In this document: piece after piece, positions 14,378 to 24,766 of the stretch
Layout: the number at the start of each line of letters is the position of its first letter
Position numbering within the stretch: the first letter of the stretch is position 1
Source of the DNA: Wuchereria bancrofti
Lineage: Eukaryota; Nematoda; Chromadorea; Rhabditida; Onchocercidae
Direction of reading: 5' to 3'
Assembly: GCA_005281725.1 (NCBI GenBank)
Contig: SSBO01000012.1
Coordinates: forward strand, 16,393,048-16,457,047
Length of the DNA stretch: 64,000 nt
Position numbers and translations under genes: made by a program
Notes under the pieces: model-generated
Told to the model about the DNA's origin: nothing
Databases searched by the model: none
What the model saw: the letters and a program-made list of their open reading frames with translations, nothing else

Positions 14378-15042
14378 GTCTATCACTTTTCTTGAAGGTA
14401 GAAATAAATAAATATACGACCTTCCCATACACTTATTGCCAAAAATGCTTTCACTGAAGTATAGTCGTCAAACCAAATAAAAGATAATGTGCTTGTTTTG
14501 TTTTTTACAATTATGAAAAGAATTAAATGATTTCGAGACTATAAATAGACACATTTAGAATTCATCGCTTGTTTGATATAAGCGTACTGTTTGTGAGACT
14601 TGATGAAGGCAAAATTTTGTGTCGCATTTATAGATATATTCATGCTATAAGACCATTTTCTAAAAATTTCCTGTACAATGTAATAATCTATCATTCTAGA
14701 TCTCACCATGTTTTATGAGTAGATCTTTTATAGATCACATTACAAGTTTATAATCGAATAGCAATAAGAACAGTATCAGTTTCTATTCCTGTTTGTAGAA
14801 TTTCTTCTGAAAAGATTAAGAAAAACAGTAATTACCCAATTTGCACGATTCTTCATTGTGTTATTTATTCTTTAAACTACTAACATTACTAACATAATTT
14901 CCCCAGGCTATTCAGCCCCTAGAATTAGTGTTTCAGGTAGGAGGTGTCTTTCCCAAAAATTCAAATAAACAATATAAAATCTTCTTGCACGAAGAGTTTA
15001 ACCACCAGTTTTAAAGTCCACTTGGATTGTAGCAGTGGATTG

Positions 15043-15074
15043 CAATTAAGCATTCTCCAAAGAATGCTTAATTG
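15043..15074. repeat. Perfect 14-bp inverted repeat with 4-nt loop
   Basis: The arms CAATTAAGCATTCT and AGAATGCTTAATTG are separated by CCAA. It is a strong potential hairpin in intergenic DNA downstream of the pseudokinase gene. Confidence 0.85.
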
Positions 15075-15294
15075 CTTAACTGCGTCTTTTCCGTCCAATT
15101 ATTTTGATCGCCACCTCTCTCACTTTTCGTATTTCATTTTTAAGGTAAATCATTTTTATGGTATAAGAGTATTTGCGGCGCATATTTACGACTGACAACT
15201 ATAATAGTTTCAGGTAGGGAAAAACATTATGGAACACCGATACAACACTGAAATGTGAAGGATATTTGCAAAGCGATCAGTAACAATCTTGCTT

Positions 15295-15335
15295 TATGCA
15301 TGCTTAATTCATAATGTAATCTATATACTATATGA
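15295..15335. repeat. 41-bp direct repeat, first copy
   Basis: It starts TATGCATGCTTAATTC and ends ATACTATATGA. The identical sequence occurs again 686 bp downstream at 15981-16021. The sequence between the copies has no clear coding capacity. Confidence 0.85.
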
Positions 15336-15980
15336 AATCGTGGCAAATGGGAAATCAACTGTGTTTGCTATTTTTTACAATAAGGATGCGAAATTTGTTG
15401 ACTATGTAGCTAAATAAACATCCACTTTAGAGCCCAATTGTTTAGCAAGTGAAATGGAAAAGAAGGCTTTTACCAAAGACTGAATTGTTGTAATAATTAA
15501 AAAATAGAATCGTCATTAACTGGTGCCATTTTATCAGTCATTAAGCATACTTTATTTATTAATTCAATCTTAAGCATGCAATTAAATTAAAGTGAAAAAA
15601 ATTGGTAAATTTGAAAAGCAACTCAATACTTAAATCATTTTTTTTTTGTGAACGTTGACAATGATAACAATTATATAAGTAAATAACTTTCACCTAGTAA
15701 TAAGAACTAAAGAACAAAAAAGTCTAAAGTTTAAAAATGAACTTCATTAGAAAAGTGGAATTAACACTAAACAGGAAATGTATTTTACATGTTGCAATTT
15801 AAATTTGTAGGTTTTTGGGTATATTAATCAATTTGTTGTCCAGAAATTAATGATAATTTTTAAAATTTCAAAACTGAATTTTATGTTTAGTGGAAAACGC
15901 CCTGAAAAGGCATTTCATTCAAATTATGATTTGTGAAGCAAAGATTGTTTGTATAGTCCGATGTTATGCAGTTATCTTAT

Positions 15981-16021
15981 TATGCATGCTTAATTCATAA
16001 TGTAATCTATATACTATATGA
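15981..16021. repeat. 41-bp direct repeat, second copy
   Basis: It is identical to 15295-15335. The two copies bracket 645 bp of AT-rich DNA, a layout that could be left by a small mobile element or by a duplication. Confidence 0.85.
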
Positions 16022-17417
16022 GGTATGAATAGAACCATATCAAATAACACTATGGCTACTGATCGCCGATTATGACAATAAAGATTTTTAAAAATATTTC
16101 TCTTCCATTATTACCAATGGTCGGTCATAGTACTTTTCTAATATAGCAGCTTACTTCAAACCTATACGATAATAGTATCAGAGATGGTACAAGTTCCTTT
16201 ATCTAATAAGCGTTATTCTTTGAACAGTTATTAATTGGTATTTCTGGTTATGTACGTATTACAACTTCAGAAGCTGCTGGTTAATATTATTTTTCGTTTA
16301 AAAAAAGTCAGATAAATTTATGTCAAATGTTTAATGATTTTTAGTATTTGACTGGATGCTTTATCATTTTATTAAAGTTATACTAAGTAAGAAATCGAAA
16401 AGTCTTCTAATAGTCCACTAATGTCTTGTCGCCTAAGTATTCTCATATTAGTTGAGGAAACTATTTAAAAAATACTTCCAGAAAAAATCCAAAGTGCAGG
16501 GATTAGAGTTCTATCTAATTTTAAACTCGAACTTTGAATCTTTATAGACCAAAACTGGTTACTCAGACTGCATTATTATACGATTATTATACGAAATACG
16601 AAAGGTATTATGTGGATTCATTTTCTGTTCTGAAAAATAAAGAATGAAATATAGTCATTATTATGTTACATACTTTTACATATAAACTTTTATCCTCAAA
16701 TATTTGAAAAATTATTTATTCGCATTGTACGCATCAACCGTATTTGCATACATGGACATGCTAATTTTCATAAAAGACAAATATGTCAGTAAAACAAACT
16801 TTGTTACCTACCGATACCAAATAAAAATTTAGCAAAGCAGTTTAAAACCTAGGGTTTGAACGATGTTTGCCAAAATTCTCATAGGTTCGTTAGGTTACTA
16901 TGTTTTATTTTGTGCTGACATGTTGGGTGTTAGTATGGAAATGCTTCATCCATGTTACACTGTTTTTGTGTTGCGCGTATGTGTGGGCGTTCTTTATTAA
17001 TCGCAATTTAAAATAATCTGTTTGAATATCGTTTATTTAACCCATCATTTTAGCAATTTAAGTTATTATTTGACTCTGTTCTAATCGACTTTTTTCCGTC
17101 GTGCACATAATATAGTGAATGATTTATCCATCTATCTGGTTGCAATGAGTTTTTCACTTAATAAAGCAGAGAAAGCGAAAGCATTAGTTACTTGTTGGGT
17201 GATTCACAGTGCAATGCAAGCATCTTCCAGAGATGTTTAGTCAAAGCTTTATTTGAAAAAAGTTTTCGATACCCCTGCTCAATTTTTTTTCAATCTTTTA
17301 ACTTTTTTTCACGGACTTTCCCACGTTCCTTTGTTTAAACTGTTCCCTAATACACTGAAATGTTATTAGCACAGAAAGCTCATTCTACTTATTATTAACA
17401 CAGAAAACTTGTTTTTT

Positions 17418-17522
17418 TTGTAATTTGTAATTGGTTTGTATATGATTTGTAAATGGTTTGTTTTGTAAACGGTTTATAGTTGGTTTGTAAATGAAATTAA
17501 TTTGTAATTAATTGGTAATTTG
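17418..17522. repeat. Degenerate tandem repeat of a GGTTTGTAAAT-like unit
   Basis: TTTGTAA or GGTTTGTAA recurs about eight times within 100 bp (for example TTGGTTTGTATATG, AATGGTTTGTTTTG, TTGGTTTGTAAATG). Unit length drifts between about 10 and 16 bp. Confidence 0.6.
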
Positions 17523-18920
17523 CAAAAGATGGGGTTTTTTTTGAAGTCGGTTGTTAACCTGGCATTGTTTTTCGAGGTTGAGGAATTATTTAAAGTGCTG
17601 GTAACATGGTGAAATGGTCAGAAAGCGAAATGATTCGGACATTTTCTTTTTATACAGAAATGAGTTGCACTAGTTTGATTATGTATTGAAAGTGATTGGA
17701 ATCATCCATTAACGTTTTAAGTCATTTTGAACGACAAAAATAGTAGGGTCTTGTGTCAACTTAATCGTGAGTTATGATGAATAAATTTAATCGTTACTTT
17801 TATTATTTAGTTGAACTTGCTTGCTCATGACTTTGTCAAATCGTTGATCGTTAAGTAGCATTAAGGTAAATGTTATTCAAGTTATCACTCAGTATTGTTA
17901 AGTGATAACATGTAGAGATTAAATTTATTGATCGGGTTTTATGATTTTATCGGTTTTAATATAATAGTTTTTAATATATAGTTTTTAATATAACAGCTTG
18001 ATTTAATATAATAGCTCTAATAGATCTTAAAAAATAGCTCGTTTATAATAATATTCCTGTCATTTTGAGTATTATTTCTTTCCTTTTTCCTCTCTACTAT
18101 TATCATTATATTTTTTTCATGACCAAATGAAGGATATAAATCGAATTAATTGAAGTACTTAAATCCAAGACACTTAAGACTTTTTCAGTTAATATATTTA
18201 ATGCAAATTTCTTTATCGTCATATTATGTATGTGAAATAACCGTAAGAAAAGTTAGCAATTTAATTTAAACAGAAAAATTTTCAGTCACATTCTTCTGTT
18301 ATAATATATACTCTGTATTTGTATTGTTTTATCGATTAATCATCGGAGAATTAGAAGTAAGCATCTACTTTAGAGTTCATATTAATCGTTGGAGAATTAG
18401 AAACTTTGATTTAGTTACTAGCTAGAAGATATTCAAAAAAAAGAAAAAAACGAAATTATAAGGAGTAATTCCGTGAAAAATATTTCGTTCTTTCATCAAC
18501 TAAAACTGTAACGATAATTTTTTTGATTTCGAAAAAATTTCAAGAAATTTCTTCCCACCGATACATTTCCTTCTCTAAATAACAACTGTTCCTTTTCTTT
18601 CGCAGAAATAGGAGTAAGTCGATCGACCACAGTTTGATTTATTCATTGAAAATATTTCTGAAAAGATGGACGAGAAAAGTTTCCATCATTCAAAAAATAT
18701 TTGTTGCAGTATGGATCAGAAGGAAAAAATTCAGGAAATAAGGAATGTCGATTTTTTGTAGAAATTCCCTCATTGTTTATGAGACATACATTATAAAAGA
18801 GATGTGACTATTCTCTTTCTTCCTCTCATAGACTTGTGCTTTTCATTTACAGTCAACTTGAATCAAATTCTAAGCTATTTCTTAACTATTCCACACCGAA
18901 GTTCGAGATTTAATAACGGC

Positions 18921-19058
18921 AAAATATCTCCCCTCAGGAATAGTACTGAGAAAAAAGCAGACAAAACTAATTCTTTTAAAAAAAGCATTAAGTTAGCTGC
19001 ACTTATAAATGAAATTTGTAAAAGATTCGTTGAAATTTCAGTAAAAATTTGGGAGTGA
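18921..19058 (+). CDS. Possible small terminal exon, version A
   Basis: An open stretch ends in TGA and reads ISPLRNSTEKKADKT, then KKSIKLAALINEICKRFVEI. The same stretch is present in version B at 23666-23800 with no indel and mostly conservative changes, which is mild support for coding. There is no ATG at the matching position in A (ATA), so it would have to be a 3' exon; no upstream partner was found. Lysine-rich with a helical middle; family not recognised. It could equally be conserved non-coding DNA upstream of hnRNP K. Confidence 0.25.
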   Translation, partial: KISPLRNSTEKKADKTNSFKKSIKLAALINEICKRFVEISVKIWE

Positions 19059-20015
19059 CAGAAAATGCCACCTTACATGTGCAAACTTCATAAAAGCTGG
19101 AAGGAAAGATGGTAAAAGTGCTTTAAAAATCATTTCTATCTCGTAAGTAGCTCTTAATTAATCTCACAACGAATACGATCCTTCACAAGTAGCCAGTTTC
19201 ATTTCTCGTAAATAAATTGTAAAAGTGGGGAACGGAGTTTGCACTATAGGACTGCGAACATTGATTAAGCAGTAGCGCAGAGGGACTGGCTGGTTAGTAG
19301 CTGTAACTGGCCTGTGATGCTGTGGTTTTTGTGAGGTTGGTTGTTCAGTGTTAAGATGGGGTTGGTAGAGAAGTACGGAGGAAATATTGCGAGGAGAGTT
19401 GCTCATTTTTCTGTGTGCTGTTTCTAATGGAAGGTTCGCCAAGGTAGAGCGAATTTCCGCTTTCTCATCCGATACTTGGTCTATGCATTTTTCGCCCTCT
19501 CTGACAAACTTCAGATTGCAGTAACAGCAAAGAAGAGAAAGTCCGGTTTGGGTTAAATGTAACATTATTCCCGTAGTGGAAGAGGTGCCCAATTGTTCTC
19601 ATAGTACTTTGTATCAATACATTTTGTCTCACCTGCATTTCTTGTCTTTCAGAACAACTTTTAATTGCTGTTAAGTGCAATGACATTTTTTATCTGGATG
19701 ATAATTTAGAATGTGGTTCGCTTAAGTCGTTACATAAGATATAAAGCAAAGTCTTAATGCAGTTTGGTTCAGTAGAATACAGCCAGCGAGAGCTAGTAAG
19801 ATGTATTTGAACAGAATAATACAAGCCACATTATGATTAACAACTGAGAATTGCCGTGATAACGAGTGGAAGAAATTTTGGTTGTCTAGTTTTATCTAAT
19901 GGGCTGATTTCTTACTGTGTTAATTACAAGATATAGCTTGAGTTCGTCATTAATTTGTTTGGAAAAATGTATCGTCAGTCCTATTTCAGAATCATTCCCA
20001 GTTTAACAGAAAGGT

Positions 20016-23000
20016 ATGAAACGTTCTGCAGGGGACCGATTTGGAAGTGGAAGTAAGCGGACACGAATGGACAGCTATGAAGAAGCTCTAACGAATGGCA
20101 AATATGAACTACGATTGGTGGTGACGAGTCGAGGTGCTGGTGGTATCATTGGCAGAGGAGGCGAGAATATCAAACGCCTCCGTTCTGAGGTACTGCCATT
20201 TGGGTAACGCCCATGTATTTCATATTTTATAGTTCTCCGTTTTGCAATTTATATTCCTTAGAGCGTCGACCGAAACTCATTTGCCTAACAAATAATATCA
20301 GCGCATTCTTTCTAAACTGACTTTCTAATTAACTTAACGATTTTAATAATTTATACGTCTCTTAGACAATGTACTTTTTTATCAGTAATTTTGAATGAGT
20401 TTTTGGTTCCAGGAAGCAGGCTTTTTAAGTAATGGACTTATTTTACGAAGGGTTTCGATGTTTGCAGCTGGCTTTAACTTGTTAAGCAAATGCGTTTTCG
20501 ACCACAACTTATGCAGGGTGTTGTCCTTCCTTTCCCTTGATGATTGAGATTTGCTCGTAAATGCAAACTCCTTGATTCAAACAACTTCAGGAAAAAGTTG
20601 TTAAATCACTTCTTAGACCTTTTGTTGTTTGGCGGACTGAGCACATGAATTACGAAATTGTGAACACAGCCCAAACTAATGCTCATTTGCAGTTCGACGC
20701 GAACCTGACCGTCCCAGATAGCCAGACGCCCGAACGGTAATTTATCCTGGAAATACTTGTTGCCCTCACTACTGATTACTCGTTGGGCCACGACCGTTAT
20801 TGCCACCGGGCTTCCACACGATGGATAAACCTACAGCTCTAACAGGCTGACCTTGAATTACCTTCCACATTTCTTTCACAAATCTACTGCTACAAAATAG
20901 GTGACATGCCTGCCTGCCTTCACCTGTTTCTGGGAATGTGGCTCACTTTGGTGTAGTTTAAGATTTTGATAGCTTTTAATTTTTTCATTCAACTAAGGCA
21001 TCGGCAAGCAGGAGGGATGATTCCCGAAATCTGATAGTTTTTTTGGTGTTGTAAATTTAATTGATTTGTGGTAACGAAAAGGCAGATATTTTGAAATGGT
21101 ATTATAAAGAGAGATCATTTAGTTGTAATGTTCCTTAAAACCAATATATGACTTCATGTGGACATAAAATATTATAGGAACATCGTGTTTAATTGAGACA
21201 AAGAGCAGAGGGGCATGTTTCCCAAATTTTTTAGCAGAGGAAACCATTTTTTTAAGAAAGAAGTTTTCAACAATCTAAAAATCTTAAGTAGCCCGGAACA
21301 CATTATTTTTCAATTTGGAGTTTCCTTGCAGTACTGCAAGGTAAACAGTTCGTTCCAACAGTACTTTTTCTTGCAACCGTTGGGTTTCAGATTGTAATTT
21401 GATTACTGGGCNNTAGCTTTGAACTTTTATGTTTTTGAAACTACATGTGTGAAATTTGCATGATTTTTCCATGAAATCATACAGACAAAATGCTTCTTGG
21501 AATTTTCCTTTTTTTTTTTCATTACAACTATATTTTACATGCCGTTCAGGGTACTGACACTCACAGCTACAACAGAAAACATCGCAAACTGTTTACGTGA
21601 AATTATACCACGTCTCGATGAAGTAAGTTTCAATTTTTATGAGTTTTAAAAGCAGTTTTCGCAAAAAATTTCTGAATTTGTTAGTCGTCATCATTGCAAA
21701 CGAGGATGAAAGGGTGCTTGGACTGTGAAATGTGATGGTTTTAATGGGCTTCAACTCACTGACTTTAATGAAATGAGATTTGAAACTTCGATCTTTCTAA
21801 AAGCAGTGAGAGATAATGATGGAGAAAATTTTCAGAATCGCGAAGATGATCATGATCGACAAATGAAGAAAGCAGACAGGTCGGATAGCGAAATGAAAGT
21901 TTTGGTACATGAATCTCATGCCGGTGCTGTTATTGGCCGTGGTGGGTCACGAATAAAGGAACTTCGCGAAAAAACTGGAGCACAACTCAAGGTCTGTTAC
22001 TCGTTTTCAGTTTATGTTATTTGCGTAACTGAATATGTATAGCATGTCTCAAATTTTCGAAATGAGGTAGTTGGGTGAGCAATTATAAAAGTATTTGATA
22101 TATTATTCCCGCATACATCATTTATTAATTTAGATTTATTAATTGATGTATTTTTTTTGCAATATCGAGTGGAAAAGATATGGTTTTTTTAGGCAGAAGC
22201 AGAGTTGTGTTAAAGAAAGGGACAGAAGTTTTAAATATAAAAAATCAAGACTTAATTGCAAAATATCTTACCATTAAAGCATTAACAGGTTTTTTCTCGT
22301 TGTGCACCACAGTCAACTGAAAGAATCGTACTGTTGAATGGTGAAGTGGAAAAAATAATTGATTGTATCAACATCATTATTGATGTGTTGAAAGAGGTAT
22401 ATTAAACAGTTTCTCAGTGACCAAAACCCTTTGATCTTTCAATAAGCATTAAAACAATGTCCTTATGATGAGTGATATATTTGAATATGCTTGAAAAAGA
22501 AATCCAAAATGTTAATTTGTGACTTTTAGATCCCAATAAAGGGACCTACTCGGCCATATGACCCGATGTATTATGATCCAGATATCATTAACGATTATGG
22601 TGGGTATGTTCCTGATCGGAATTTTATCTCACGTGTAGGTCGAGGAAAACACTTTGGGTTTAACAATGGTATAATTGCTTCACGATATCCTGGAAGAGAT
22701 GATCGTTATGGTGGAATGAGGGATATGATGGGCCGCTATTCACCTATTCCAGCTATGCAGACCACACAGGTGGAAACAACTGACGTAACATGATTTCTTA
22801 AGATTTCTATTTTTTGGAAATACGATATCTTAAATTGTCCAATTCTGTTAATTTTTTGCAAAATTTTTTTCTTTGTCGAAGTTTTGTTTCTGTTCTTTTT
22901 TTTTTGTCGCAATATTTGCAATCAACAACAGTCAGCTGATTTTACTAAATCTGCTTTTAATCTCTTTCTTTGGTTTTGATTTGGCTGTGGAGCAATATTT

Positions 23001-23457
23001 CTTAAGAAAGATTATGCGCCAACTATATATATATAACAGATTAAAATCTGTTTTATCGTAACATACGGATATATTTATTATATACGGATATAGTTGTATT
23101 TGTTAATTTTGTTAGCTTAAGGATAGTTAGTAGTTGTTTCATACTTCATCAAATGACTGGTTTTTTTATGGGTTTCGGAAAAGGTGAGGACATTCAATTT
23201 TCAGATTTCCATGAGAATTTAATATTGAGAGATTTGTATTCTCGTCCATATTCATTATATAATAGTTAGGTTACAATTCCGGACGAATTAGGAGGTGCGA
23301 TAATAGGTAAAGGTGGTTCACGAATCAACCGAGTGCGTGAGGAATCGGGAGCGCAGATCGAAGTTGAGCCCCATCGTGATAATGGTAGTGACCGGATCAT
23401 AACAATATCTGGTACTCGAGAGCAGATCCAGGCAGCACAATATCTGTTGCAACAGTG
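20016..23457 (+). CDS. hnRNP K homologue, version A (three KH domains; last exon lies beyond a scaffolding break)
   Basis: Single-strand poly(C)-type RNA/DNA-binding regulator acting in nucleus and cytoplasm. Phased exons: 20016-20189, 20693-20736, 21550-21622, 21836-21991, 22289-22396, 22530-22784, 23270-23457. KH1 spans roughly residues 30-97 with the GRGG loop at 46-49, KH2 about 118-185 ([20 protein letters not shown]), KH3 about 271-333 ([20 protein letters not shown]). The linker between KH2 and KH3 is rich in Gly, Arg, Asp and Tyr. An N-terminal [16 protein letters not shown] segment resembles a nuclear signal. The final exon is missing here because the scaffold breaks at 23662; it is found at 46908-46953 after a repeated exon 7. 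TTTAACAG ends seven bases before the ATG and may be a spliced-leader acceptor. Reading through the donor after exon 6 gives an alternative end, TDVT-stop. The NN at 21412 is in an intron. Confidence 0.9.
23221..23308 (+). repeat. 88-bp direct repeat, first copy (acceptor and start of KH3 exon)
   Basis: This contains the branch/acceptor region TTATATAATAGTTAG and the first 39 bases of the KH3 exon. An identical 88 bp recurs at 23508-23595 in the following intron. Version B has only one copy. Confidence 0.9.
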
Positions 23458-23507
23458 GTTAATAAAATCTTCGTCTCTTTCTTTTTTTCAATATATATAA
23501 CAGATTA

Positions 23508-23595
23508 AATATTGAGAGATTTGTATTCTCGTCCATATTCATTATATAATAGTTAGGTTACAATTCCGGACGAATTAGGAGGTGCGATAATAGGT
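23508..23595 (+). repeat. 88-bp direct repeat, second copy inside the last intron of hnRNP K version A
   Basis: It is identical to 23221-23308 and preceded by ATATATATAACAGATTAA, which matches sequence at about 23026. It carries a complete 3' splice site but is cut after GCGATAATAGGT. The overlapping contig at 46628-46715 has it too, so it is not an isolated read error. Confidence 0.9.
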
Positions 23596-23661
23596 TCAAA
23601 GAGGGAATAAGATGCAGCATAGTTAAGAGTTTTGTTTTGTCCGGTTTTTGTGGGAAATAGG

Positions 23662-23662
23662 N
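23662..23662. other. Scaffold join (single N): end of version A part 1, start of version B
   Basis: Left of the N is the last intron of hnRNP K version A. Right of it the sequence jumps back to the equivalent of 18921 in a diverged version. The true continuation of the left side is at 46782. Confidence 0.9.
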
Positions 23663-23665
23663 AAA

Positions 23666-23800
23666 ATGTCTCCCCTCAGGGATAGTACTAACAAAAAAGC
23701 CGACAAAACTAATTCTCTTAAAAAAAGCATTAAGTTAGCTGCACTTATAAATGAAATTTGTAGAAGATTCGTTGAAATTTCAATTAAAATTTGGAAGTGA
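23666..23800 (+). CDS. Possible small ORF, version B counterpart of 18921-19058
   Basis: A 44-codon frame starting ATGTCTCCCCTC reads MSPLRDSTNKKADKT, then KKSIKLAALINEICRRFVEI. The start is three bases after the contig begins, so an upstream exon may have been lost. Changes relative to version A are substitutions only. Family not recognised; may be non-coding. Confidence 0.25.
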   Translation: MSPLRDSTNKKADKTNSLKKSIKLAALINEICRRFVEISIKIWK

Positions 23801-24766
23801 CAGAAAAAGCGACCTTACATGTGCAAACTCCATAAAAGCTGGGACGAAAGATAATAAAAGTGCTTTAAAAAACATTTCTGTCTCGTAAGTAGCTCCCAAT
23901 TAATCCCACAACGAATACAATCCTTCGTAAGTAGCCGGTTTCATTTCTCGTAAATAAATTGTAAAAGTGGGAAACAGAGATTGCACTAGAGAGCTGTGAA
24001 CATTGATTGAGCAGTAGCACAGAGGGACTGGTTGGTTAGTAGTTGTAACTGGCCTGTGATGCTGTGATTTTTGTGAGGTTGGATGTTCAGTGTCAGGGTG
24101 GGGTTGCGAGAGAAGTACGAAGGAAACATTGCGGGGAGAGTTACTCATCTTTCTGTGCTGCTGTTTCTAATGGAAGGTTCGCCAAGGTGGAGCGAATTTC
24201 CGCTTTCTCATCCGATGCTTGGTCTATGCATTTTTCGCCCTCTCTGACAAACTTCAGATTGCAGTAACAGCAAAGAAGAGAAAGTCCGGTTTGGGTTAAA
24301 TGCAACATCATTCCCGTAGTGGAAGAGGTGCCCGATCGTTCTCATAGTATTTTGTATCGACACATTTTACCTCACCTGCATTTTTGTTTTTCAGAACAAC
24401 TTTTAATTGCTGTTAAGTGCAACGACATTTTTTATCTGAATGATAATTTAGAATGTGGTCCTAAACATAAGATATAAAGCAATCCCTTCTAAAGCTTTTA
24501 AAAAATAAAGCAGTCTGGTACAGTAGAATGCAACCAGCGAGAGCTAAATAAGGTGTATTGAACAGAATAATATAAGCCACATTATGGTTAACAGTTGAGA
24601 ATTGCCGTGATAACGAGTGGAAGAAATTTTGGTTGTCTGGTTTTATCTAATGGGCTGACTTCTTACTGTGTTAATTACAAGACGTAGCTTGAGTTCGCTA
24701 TTAATTTGTTTGGAAAAATGTATCGTCAATCGTATTTCAGAATCATTCACAGTTTAACAGAAAGGG

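Larger units (their letters stand above)
14378..18920. other. Gene-poor interval between pseudokinase and the duplicated segment
   Basis: AT-rich intergenic DNA with no supported exon. It contains the hairpin at 15043-15074, a 41-bp direct repeat at 15295 and 15981, a run of TTTGTAA-type repeats at 17418-17522 and a short direct repeat at 18335/18381. Confidence 0.5.

Noticed and set aside
19164..19592. A 142-codon open frame on the minus strand just upstream of hnRNP K version A
   Set aside because: The version B counterpart (23900-24340) has an indel (AACAGCAGCACAG versus AACAGCACACAG) that shifts the frame, there is no recognisable domain, and it lies antisense in the probable 5' region of hnRNP K.
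20606..20806. Minus-strand open frame duplicated at 25346-25576
   Set aside because: It is a shadow of the 44-bp second exon of hnRNP K ([14 protein letters not shown] on the plus strand) and its conserved surroundings.
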